From Pseudomonadota bacterium (lineage in GTDB: Bacteria; Pseudomonadota; Gammaproteobacteria; Burkholderiales; Burkholderiaceae_C): a stretch of 7,430 nucleotides of DNA. The notes beneath the pieces are model-generated. The model did not search any database and was not told the origin of the DNA. It saw nothing but the letters and a program-made list of their open reading frames with translations. Made by a program: the position numbers and the translations under genes. Every line of letters begins with the position of its first letter. Position 1 is the stretch's first letter. Of the stretch, positions 1-5,289 are shown piece after piece. Location of the stretch: assembly GCA_023436025.1 (NCBI GenBank), contig JAEZKX010000046.1, forward strand, positions 1 to 7,430. The letters are read 5' to 3'.

Positions 1-3000
1 GGCTTGCGCCGCATGGTGGCGAACAGCGACCGGCGCAGCGCCGCGTTGGCCTGCGCGTAGCCGAGGCCGCTGGCGGGCGCGGCATCGTAGAGGTCCTGCT
101 GGCAGTTCCACAGCAGGCCTTCCTCGATCCAGGTCTCCAGCGTGCGCAGGAAGTTGCCCTGCACGGTGGGCGTGAAGCCCACCATCACGCCGGCGATGCT
201 GCGCACCAGCACGTCGTCGCCGGCGCCGGCCAGCCCCTGCTTCATCGCCAGGCCCAGCGGCCCGGCGCCGGGCATGCCGGCTTGCACCCACTGCCGCACC
301 GCCTGCTGCACGTGCTGGCCCTGGGCACGGCCCTGGGCGTCGAGGCCCGGCCGCGGATGTGCCATGAAAATGTAGCGCGAGGCGGTGGTCAGGTGGCCCG
401 GGCAGCGCGGCAAGGCGCCTGGGTCGTCCTCCTCCAGCCGGCCGCCGGCCTGCATGAAGCGGTCGTCGGCGGCGGGCAGGCCGATCAGCCGCTGGCACAG
501 CAGCGCCATCACGCGGTCGCTGTAGTCCACCAGGTCGATGGGGCGGCGCACGGGATCTTCCGGGCCGCCGGACGGCAGGTCGGGGAAGCGCGCCAGCACC
601 GCCTGCGCCAGCTTCAGCGTGAGGTCGAAGGCGGGCTCCTCCTGGATGCTCCAGATGGCGCCGTTGACGCGCGCTTCCACGGCGTATTCGGGATCGGCCG
701 GGTCGCGCCCCAGCACATTGCGGCCCACCGAGGCGTGCATGCGTTCGCCATAACCATGCACCGAGTAGCCGGTCCCCGGGTCGCGCATGACCTCGAGCAC
801 CTTCTTCCAGTCGCCCACCAGCGTGCCGTAGGCGCTGTTCTGCGGGAAGGCGGGGCAACCCTGGCGCACGGCCTCCCACACCGCGGGCGAGCGGTCGCGG
901 TCTTCCAGCAGCCGGCGCGCGCGTTCGATCTCGTCGTGCGTGCTGTCGTCCCAGGGTTCGCGCGGCGGGGGAGCGACGGGAGGCTGGGCCACCAGCGCCG
1001 GCAGCTGCGCCAGCGCGGCGAGTGCCGGCACGAACAGGTACAGGCCCCATTGCAGCTGCACCAGCGGCCGGTCGCCGAGGTCGATGCGCGCCACGTTGCC
1101 GGCGGCGTCGAGGTAGCGGTAGATGCACGACTCGCCCGCCTGCGGCACCCGCAGGATGGGATCGCCGGGCATGGAGCCGACGCCGCTGCTGTTGCCGGCG
1201 GTCATCCAGCGCTGGATGGTCTCGAACTGCTCCGCGATGCTGGCGCAGTAGGCCATGAACAGGATGCCGCGGTCGGCGAGGCGGTCGGTGTCCGAGCGTG
1301 GGCCGTACGACATGCCGCGCCGCAGGATGCGCGGCATGTAGGCACGGCGGTCGCGCGGGTTGGCGCGGCGGATGTGCGAGTGGTAGGGGCAGGCGTCGCT
1401 GGCGCCGGGCTGGTCGTAGTTGAAGTCGTTGGGGCCGCCGTGGCCGGCGGGCTGCTGCACCAGCGGCGTGCCATCGGCCTTGCGGCCGAACATGCGGGCC
1501 AGCACGTCGGCGCGTTCGGAGCCCGGCACCTGGCGCAGCAGCGCGTCGAGGTGGTCCACGCGCTGGCGCAACTGCCGCACCACGAGGAAGCTGCCGTCCT
1601 GCAGCAGCGGGTCGAGCCGGACGGGCCCGTCGCCACGGCCATTGGCATAACCGAGCACCAGCTCGCCTTCGGGCACCGTGTCGTCCCAGGCCGGCTGGGC
1701 CGGCGCGCCCGGCGCCGGCCGCAGGCGCGGCTGGCTCACGCCATCGGCGAAGTCGAAGTGGCCGTAGACGTGCGCCGCGCCCGGCACGCGGAAGCTGCGC
1801 AAGGGCTGCACCGACAGGATGCCCAGCCCGGTTTCCGGCTTGGCGAGCTTCACCAGCTCGGGCTGGAAGGCCGGGTGCAGCTCGATGGCCAGGTCGTCCG
1901 GCGCGCGCCGCCGCAGCTGGATGGCCAGGTGCACCGTCGTCAGGTCGACGCGCTGGTCGGCGGCCTGCTGCTGGTAGCGTAGCGGCCGCGTCCAGCGGTC
2001 CGGGTGGTTGCCGCGCACGTCGCCCAGCTGCGCGGCGCGCGCCTCCATGCCTTCGATGAACTCCTGCGGGAAGAGGTGCAAGCGTTCGGGCGGGATGCCG
2101 AGTGCCTTCAGGCCGGCATGGGTGAAGGCCACCAGCATGCCATTGCCGTTCTCGAAGCCGGCGCAGCGCCCGGCCAATCCGGCCAGGAAGGGCGCGGCCT
2201 TGACGGGGTCGGTGATTCGCAGCAGCACCATGCAGCCGTGCGTCATCTGCTCGCCCGTGCCCAGCACGTGCGCCTGCAGGTTCTCGGGCGGCAGCGCCGG
2301 CGCGATCGGGGCCGGCCGGGGCGCGGGGCGGCGGTAGTCGAGCCAGGCGAGCTCGTCGCGCAACAGCGCACGGGTTTCGGCCCATTGCCGCGCCACTGCA
2401 CCGGTGGGCGGCAGCGCGTCCAGATCGCGCATCAGCACCATCGCCTCCTGCAGCAGCACGTGGGTGAAGCGCTGCAGCACACCGTGGTCGCCGTCGGGGT
2501 CGTTGGCGTCGCGGTTGCGGGGAAAGTAGGTGGAGAGGCGGTACAGGCCCTTGAGCGTGCGCAGCGGCAGGGCCAGGGCGTTCACCGGGTCGGCGCGCGC
2601 GGCAGCCAGCGCGTCGGCGTCGCGGGCGGCGGCCGAGGGCAGGGCGTGGCGCACCAGGTCGCGCTCGCCAGGCGCGCCGCGCGCGAGGCGCTCGAGTCCG
2701 GCCAGGTAGCGCTGGTCTTCCAGCGTCACCGGCGCGTCGGAGTAGAACAGGCCCTTGTCGATCTCGTTGGCCCGCACCCAGCGGCAGTAGGTGTCGAAGC
2801 TGGCGGTGCGCGAACCGGGGTAGTCGAGCGAGTGGCAGAACAGCAGGTCCAGCAGCGTGCCGATGTCGCCGTAGATGACCCGCATGTAGGGTTCCCAGCC
2901 GCCGTCGAAGGTGACGTTGAGCGACAGGTGCCAGCGCGCCGCCTGGTCGGGCGCGGCCCCCGACCACACCTTGGGTGGCACCATCGCGTAGCGGAAGTTC

Positions 3001-3218
3001 TGGATGATGCCGAAGCGGCCGATGGTGTCGGGGAAGAAGGAAGCGCGGATCTCCGATTCGCGCAGGTTCTGGCGCGCCGCGTGCAGGGCGTCGAGCACCT
3101 TGCGCAGCCGGGCCACGTAGCTGATCGGCTCGAAGCTGGTGACCAGCCCGTGCCGCACCGGAGCCAGCACCGACAAGTTGGTGACACCGGCCAGCCCGAT
3201 ACTGCTTTTGAGTTCCAT
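1..3218 (-). CDS. Three-block DyP-type peroxidase / cytochrome P450-like fusion protein (C-terminus beyond window)
   Basis: The frame is open from the ATG at 3218 to the window edge, at least 1072 residues. Residues 1-292 form an N-terminal domain without a motif I can name. A Pro/Ala-rich linker (about 293-313) leads to a DyP-type haem peroxidase core (about 315-740). Its markers are HFDFADGVSQP with catalytic Asp492, CPYHSHIRRANPR with the presumed haem-ligand His615, and RILRRGMSYG with Arg633, which lies 18 residues after the His as in well-studied DyPs. A second proline-rich linker (about 742-760) precedes a P450-like part: GYGERMHASVG and NVLGRD near 810-830 and an I-helix-like IAGVMVGFTPTV near 1008-1019. 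The ExxR and Cys-loop would lie outside the window. No signal peptide is seen, so a cytoplasmic, peroxide-using two-haem oxidase is inferred; the substrate is unknown. An in-frame ATG at 3224 is possible, but the GAGGG at 3225-3229 fits 3218 better (6-nt spacer). The gene lies 100 bp downstream of truC on the same strand. Confidence 0.88.
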   Translation of the reverse strand, partial: MELKSSIGLAGVTNLSVLAPVRHGLVTSFEPISYVARLRKVLDALHAARQNLRESEIRASFFPDTIGRFGIIQNFRYAMVPPKVWSGAAPDQAARWHLSLNVTFDGGWEPYMRVIYGDIGTLLDLLFCHSLDYPGSRTASFDTYCRWVRANEIDKGLFYSDAPVTLEDQRYLAGLERLARGAPGERDLVRHALPSAAARDADALAAARADPVNALALPLRTLKGLYRLSTYFPRNRDANDPDGDHGVLQRFTHVLLQEAMVLMRDLDALPPTGAVARQWAETRALLRDELAWLDYRRPAPRPAPIAPALPPENLQAHVLGTGEQMTHGCMVLLRITDPVKAAPFLAGLAGRCAGFENGNGMLVAFTHAGLKALGIPPERLHLFPQEFIEGMEARAAQLGDVRGNHPDRWTRPLRYQQQAADQRVDLTTVHLAIQLRRRAPDDLAIELHPAFQPELVKLAKPETGLGILSVQPLRSFRVPGAAHVYGHFDFADGVSQPRLRPAPGAPAQPAWDDTVPEGELVLGYANGRGDGPVRLDPLLQDGSFLVVRQLRQRVDHLDALLRQVPGSERADVLARMFGRKADGTPLVQQPAGHGGPNDFNYDQPGASDACPYHSHIRRANPRDRRAYMPRILRRGMSYGPRSDTDRLADRGILFMAYCASIAEQFETIQRWMTAGNSSGVGSMPGDPILRVPQAGESCIYRYLDAAGNVARIDLGDRPLVQLQWGLYLFVPALAALAQLPALVAQPPVAPPPREPWDDSTHDEIERARRLLEDRDRSPAVWEAVRQGCPAFPQNSAYGTLVGDWKKVLEVMRDPGTGYSVHGYGERMHASVGRNVLGRDPADPEYAVEARVNGAIWSIQEEPAFDLTLKLAQAVLARFPDLPSGGPEDPVRRPIDLVDYSDRVMALLCQRLIGLPAADDRFMQAGGRLEEDDPGALPRCPGHLTTASRYIFMAHPRPGLDAQGRAQGQHVQQAVRQWVQAGMPGAGPLGLAMKQGLAGAGDDVLVRSIAGVMVGFTPTVQGNFLRTLETWIEEGLLWNCQQDLYDAAPASGLGYAQANAALRRSLFATMRRK

Positions 3219-3224
3219 CCGCAT

Positions 3225-3239
3225 CCCTCTCCGTGAGGG
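3225..3239 (-). promoter_or_regulatory. Ribosome binding site inside a small hairpin, before the peroxidase-P450 gene
   Basis: On the minus strand CCCTC (3239-3235), a 5-nt loop and GAGGG (3229-3225) form a perfect 5-bp stem. GAGGG is also the best Shine-Dalgarno match, 6 nt before the ATG at 3218, so pairing would hide it. The hairpin is visible in the sequence; a regulatory role is inference and the stem is short. Confidence 0.35.
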
Positions 3240-3318
3240 GGTGAAGGTAACTCATTGCAACGAAGATGCCCATCCGCAAATGTGCGGAAAGCGGGGCTTG
3301 CGCTACGGGAAAAGTCGC

Positions 3319-4008
3319 TCAGCGCAGCTGCGGCAGGCCCGCCAGCAGGGCGTCCCATTCACCCGCGCAGGCCGCCTCGATCGGCGCCAGGCCGGGCAGT
3401 TCCAGCCGCTGGGCATGCAGCCACAGGCGCTGCGTGCCGAGCCAGGCCGCCACCGCACGGTTGTGCGTGCCCTTGCCGTGGGTGGTGTCACCCACCAGGG
3501 GATGGGCGATGTGCTTGAAGTGCCGGCGGATCTGGTGGCGCCGTCCGGTCTGCGGCTCCACCTCCACCAGCGCGTAGCGGCTGGTCGGGTGGCGCGCGTC
3601 GACGCGGAACGGCCATTCGAAGGTGGCCAGGCGCCGGTACCGCGTGAGCGCCGCCAGGCGCGGCTGGCCGGCGGAAGGCAGTTCCGGGTCGCGCGCCAGC
3701 GGATGGTCGATCACGCCGGCTTCGGGCGGCCAGCCGCGCACCAGCGCGAGGTAGCGCTTTTGCACCGCGCCCTGCTCGAACAGCGGCCCCCAGCGCTGCG
3801 CCGCGGCCTGGGTGCGCGCGAACAGCAGCACGCCGCTGGTGGCCTTGTCCAGCCGGTGCAACGGCCACACCCGTTCGCCGAGCTGGTCGCGCAGCAGCTG
3901 GAGCGCGCTGCGTTCCTCGTGCCGGTCGAGTGCGCTCGGGTGGACCAGCAGGCCCGCGGGCTTGTCGATGGCGACGAGCTCGGCGTCGAGGTGCAGGAGG
4001 GAAAGCAT
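3319..4008 (-). CDS. truC: tRNA pseudouridine(65) synthase TruC (RluA family)
   Basis: A 229-residue enzyme that isomerises U65 to pseudouridine in tRNA acceptor stems, acting in the cytoplasm. The catalytic motif HRLDKATSG places the nucleophile at Asp54, the same number as in E. coli TruC when the start is the ATG at 4008; the N-terminal MLSLLHLD also lines up with that protein's MLEILYQD. Further signatures are IDKPAGLLVH (14-23), QKRYLALVRGW (83-93) and the TruC-like stretch GRRHQIRRHFKHIAHPLVGD (155-174), followed by HG and NR. It is shorter than the E. coli protein (about 260 residues) at the C-terminus. A TTG at 4032 would add eight residues that lack family support. No clear Shine-Dalgarno is seen before either start. 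It is divergent from bdhA and upstream of the peroxidase-P450 gene, with no evident functional link to either. Confidence 0.93.
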   Translation of the reverse strand: MLSLLHLDAELVAIDKPAGLLVHPSALDRHEERSALQLLRDQLGERVWPLHRLDKATSGVLLFARTQAAAQRWGPLFEQGAVQKRYLALVRGWPPEAGVIDHPLARDPELPSAGQPRLAALTRYRRLATFEWPFRVDARHPTSRYALVEVEPQTGRRHQIRRHFKHIAHPLVGDTTHGKGTHNRAVAAWLGTQRLWLHAQRLELPGLAPIEAACAGEWDALLAGLPQLR

Positions 4009-4039
4009 CGGGGGATTGTCGGCCCGGGCCAACGCGGTT

Positions 4040-4127
4040 GCGAGACGCGAAGGACGCGAACGAAGCGAAGGACGCGAGCGAAGCGAAGGACGCGAAGGAC
4101 GCGAAGGACGCGAAGGACGCGAAGTTT
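4040..4127. repeat. Tandem array of a 9-bp unit, GCGAAGGAC and variants
   Basis: After a partial GCGAGAC (4040-4046) there are nine 9-bp units. Positions 4047, 4065, 4083, 4092, 4101 and 4110 start exact GCGAAGGAC copies; 4056 (GCGAACGAA), 4074 (GCGAGCGAA) and 4119 (GCGAAGTTT) are variants. Exact and variant units alternate at the truC end and become uniform towards the centre, as expected for growth by slippage. Because the unit is a multiple of three, several frames stay open through it (for example repeated Lys-Asp-Ala), which produces false ORFs. From memory, arrays of this motif are dispersed in betaproteobacterial genomes. It begins 31 bp upstream of the truC start codon. Confidence 0.93.
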
Positions 4128-4212
4128 ACGCAGAGCACGCGAAGGGAAGCCCATTCCCTTCCCAGGCTGTTCTTTTGCGTCCTCTGCGTAAACTTCGCGT
4201 CCTCTGCGTCCT
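4105..4212. repeat. Long inverted repeat, 31-bp arms, between truC and bdhA
   Basis: The left arm 4105-4135 pairs with 4182-4212 with two adjacent non-Watson-Crick positions (4112/4205, a G-T pair on one strand, and 4113/4204). The inner 17 bp, GCGAAGTTTACGCAGAG against CTCTGCGTAAACTTCGC, plus five more flanking pairs are perfect. After one mismatch, pairing continues partly into the 46-nt spacer (for example 4137-4140 with 4177-4180), and the spacer holds its own hairpin, GGGAAG (4144-4149) with CTTCCC (4158-4163). RNA from either strand, or supercoiled DNA, could fold into a large stem. It overlaps the 9-bp array on the left and the first 27-bp unit on the right. No transposase or target duplication is visible, so it looks like a dispersed palindromic repeat and not an insertion sequence. 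Confidence 0.92.
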
Positions 4213-4312
4213 GCCCCCCGCTTTCGGCGATCTGCGTCCTGCCCCCGCTTTCGCCGATCTGCGTCCTGCCCCCGCTTTCGGCGATCCGCATCCCGCCCCC
4301 GCCTTCAGCGAT
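4204..4312. repeat. Four tandem copies of a 27-bp unit upstream of bdhA
   Basis: The unit is CTGCGTCCTGCCCCC followed by GCTTTCGGCGAT. Copies lie at 4204-4231 (28 bp, one extra C), 4232-4258, 4259-4285 and 4286-4312. Copies 2 and 3 differ at one base; copy 4, next to bdhA, is the most diverged. The CTGCGTCCT start is related to the right arm of the adjacent inverted repeat, which suggests the array grew from that element's edge. There are no spacers, so it is not a CRISPR. The array ends 28 bp before the bdhA ATG, so it must lie within or over the bdhA promoter region. A weak -10-like GATACT (4310-4315) straddles its end, without a convincing -35. Confidence 0.92.
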
Positions 4313-4340
4313 ACTCGATTCCCCCAGCGGAGACAAACAC

Positions 4341-5111
4341 ATGCTCAAAGGAAAAACCGCCCTCGTCACCGGCTCCACCAGCGGCATCGGCCTCGGGATC
4401 GCCAAGTCGCTGGCGCGCCAGGGCGCGCGCATCGTGCTCAACGGCTTCGGCGACACCGAGGCGGCGCAGAAGGAAGTGGCGGCGCTCGGCGTCGAGGTCG
4501 CCTACCACGGCGCCGACATGAGCAAGCCGGCCGAGATCGCCGACCTGATGAAGTTCGCCGCCGACCGCTTCGGCCGGGTCGACGTGCTGGTCAACAACGC
4601 CGGTATCCAGCACGTCGCGCGGGTCGAGGACTTCGACCCGGCGCGCTGGGACGCGATCATCGCCATCAACCTGAGCAGCGCCTTCCACACCACGCGGCTG
4701 GCGGTGCCGGCCATGCGCGAGGCGAACTGGGGGCGCATCATCAACATCGCGTCCACCCACGGCCTGGTCGCCTCGCCCGAGAAGTCGGCCTACGTGGCGG
4801 CCAAGCACGGAATCGTCGGCTTCACCAAGTCGGTGGCGCTGGAGCTGGCGACCACCAACGTGACCTGCAATGCCATCTGCCCAGGCTGGGTGCTGACGCC
4901 CCTGGTGCAGAAGCAGATCGAGGCGCGTGCGCAGAACGAGGGGCTCACCATCGAGGCCGCCAGCAAGGAGCTGCTGGCGGAAAAGCAGCCCTCGCTGCAG
5001 TTCACGACCCCCGAGGAACTGGGCGAGCTGGCCGTGTTCCTGTGCGGGCCGGCGTCGAACAACGTGCGTGGCGTGGCCTGGAACGTGGATGGAGGCTGGG
5101 TGGCGCGCTGA
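4341..5111 (+). CDS. bdhA: D-3-hydroxybutyrate dehydrogenase (SDR family)
   Basis: A 256-residue short-chain dehydrogenase that oxidises D-3-hydroxybutyrate to acetoacetate with NAD+, a cytoplasmic step in use of polyhydroxybutyrate or external hydroxybutyrate. The cofactor motif TGSTSGIG is at residues 10-17 and NNAG at 85-88. The catalytic set is Asn110, Ser138, Tyr151 and Lys155. The residues known to hold the substrate carboxylate and hydroxyl in this family are all present: Gln90, His140, Lys148 and Gln192, each offset by four from the Pseudomonas fragi enzyme as I recall it. The segment EKQPSLQFTTPEELG and the C-terminal VDGGWVAR are also typical. The ATG at 4341 has a GGAG Shine-Dalgarno at 4329-4332 with an 8-nt spacer. 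Longer in-frame starts would run back through the repeats and are rejected. The gene is divergent from truC and convergent with the two-component operon; no partner gene such as a CoA-transferase is in view. hbdH is another name in use. Confidence 0.95.
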   Translation: MLKGKTALVTGSTSGIGLGIAKSLARQGARIVLNGFGDTEAAQKEVAALGVEVAYHGADMSKPAEIADLMKFAADRFGRVDVLVNNAGIQHVARVEDFDPARWDAIIAINLSSAFHTTRLAVPAMREANWGRIINIASTHGLVASPEKSAYVAAKHGIVGFTKSVALELATTNVTCNAICPGWVLTPLVQKQIEARAQNEGLTIEAASKELLAEKQPSLQFTTPEELGELAVFLCGPASNNVRGVAWNVDGGWVAR

Positions 5112-5122
5112 CGCGCGGCGCT

Positions 5123-5134
5123 TGCCCGCGGGCA
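5123..5134. other. Perfect 12-bp palindrome between convergent genes
   Basis: TGCCCGCGGGCA is its own reverse complement. It sits in the 23 bp between the bdhA stop (5111) and the stop of the minus-strand small ORF (5135). It has no T-tract on either side and would form only a 4-bp stem with a 4-nt loop, so it is not a classical intrinsic terminator. It could be a binding site or chance in GC-rich DNA. Confidence 0.4.
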
Positions 5135-5239
5135 CTATCCGAACAGCCACGCCGCCGCGGCCATCATCGCGGCGCAGGTCAGCACCACGCCGCCGACCAG
5201 TTGGGCCAGCAGGCGCACGGTGGAGGAGGCCTTTTTCAT
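5135..5239 (-). CDS. Possible small single-span membrane protein (34 aa) downstream of the sensor kinase
   Basis: From the ATG at 5239 to the TAG at 5135-5137 the frame encodes MKKASSTVRLLAQ followed by a hydrophobic stretch (about residues 10-32, LVGGVVLTCAAMMAAAAWLF). A short positively charged N-terminus and one membrane helix suggest an inner-membrane peptide with the N-terminus inside. Of its 34 codons, 31 end in G or C, which matches neighbouring genes. It starts 50 bp after the sensor-kinase stop on the same strand and may be the last gene of that operon. GGAGG precedes the ATG by only one base, too close for a normal ribosome binding site, which weakens the case. Small membrane proteins such as MgrB act on PhoQ in enterobacteria; this one shares size class and place, not recognisable sequence, so a regulatory role is inference. 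It may instead be a chance ORF. Confidence 0.5.
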   Translation of the reverse strand: MKKASSTVRLLAQLVGGVVLTCAAMMAAAAWLFG

Positions 5240-5246
5240 TCCTCCA
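5221..5246 (-). promoter_or_regulatory. Hairpin enclosing the start codon of the small ORF
   Basis: On the minus strand TGGAGGA (5246-5240) and TCCTCCA (5227-5221) form a perfect 7-bp stem. The 12-nt loop carries the ATG and the next three codons. The 5' arm contains the only Shine-Dalgarno-like GGAGG, and the 3' arm, within codons 5-7, is a matching CCUCC. Folding would block ribosome entry. The pairing is directly visible; control of translation is inference. Confidence 0.45.
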
Positions 5247-5263
5247 GTCTGCGCGCCGCCGCA

Positions 5264-5280
5264 TGAACGGCGCCTGAACG
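5264..5280 (-). promoter_or_regulatory. PhoP-class direct-repeat box upstream of the small ORF
   Basis: Read on the minus strand the site is CGTTCA, GGCGC, CGTTCA: two identical 6-mers with an exact 11-bp period, the spacing bound by OmpR/PhoP-family dimers (the enterobacterial PhoP box is GGTTTA-N5-GGTTTA). A weak -10-like CAGACT (5251-5246) lies 12 nt downstream, the spacing known for PhoP boxes that replace a -35. A further GTTCA on the plus strand at 5288-5292 overlaps the kinase stop codon. Transcription from such a promoter would begin close to the ATG at 5239, giving almost no leader. Binding by the adjacent regulator is inference. Confidence 0.45.
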
Positions 5281-5289
5281 GAACGCGGT

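Noticed and set aside
282..1982. Plus-strand open frame of 566 codons
   Set aside because: It is antisense to the peroxidase-P450 gene, whose frame carries clear family motifs. The plus frame is low-complexity (Ala, Arg, Gln, His, Val) and arises from strong G/C third-position bias.
2004..3236. Plus-strand open frame of 410 codons
   Set aside because: Also a GC-bias mirror of the same minus-strand gene; it has no recognisable domain and no ribosome binding site.
4009..4032. TTG start for truC at 4032
   Set aside because: It would add eight residues with no family counterpart; the ATG at 4008 reproduces the numbering of the catalytic Asp54 and has no worse ribosome binding site.
4229..4286. 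GATC sites at each 27-bp unit junction as methylation-controlled sites
   Set aside because: They are a by-product of the repeat unit, and Dam methylation is not expected in the likely host group.
4204..4312. CRISPR-like array
   Set aside because: The 27-bp units abut directly without spacers.
4310..4315. GATACT as a bdhA -10 element
   Set aside because: It matches four of six consensus bases but has no -35 at the right spacing, so it is not listed as a promoter.
3930..4340. In-frame N-terminal extension of bdhA through the repeats
   Set aside because: The 9-bp and 27-bp units are multiples of three and stay open by chance. The 3-hydroxybutyrate dehydrogenase family starts at MLKGK, and the ATG at 4341 has a good Shine-Dalgarno.
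3488..4456. Minus-strand frame of 322 codons spanning truC, the repeats and the start of bdhA
   Set aside because: It overlaps two well-supported genes in the wrong frames and is sustained by the triplet-multiple repeats.
5123..5134. Intrinsic bidirectional terminator
   Set aside because: The palindrome has no loop beyond its own bases and no T-run follows on either strand.
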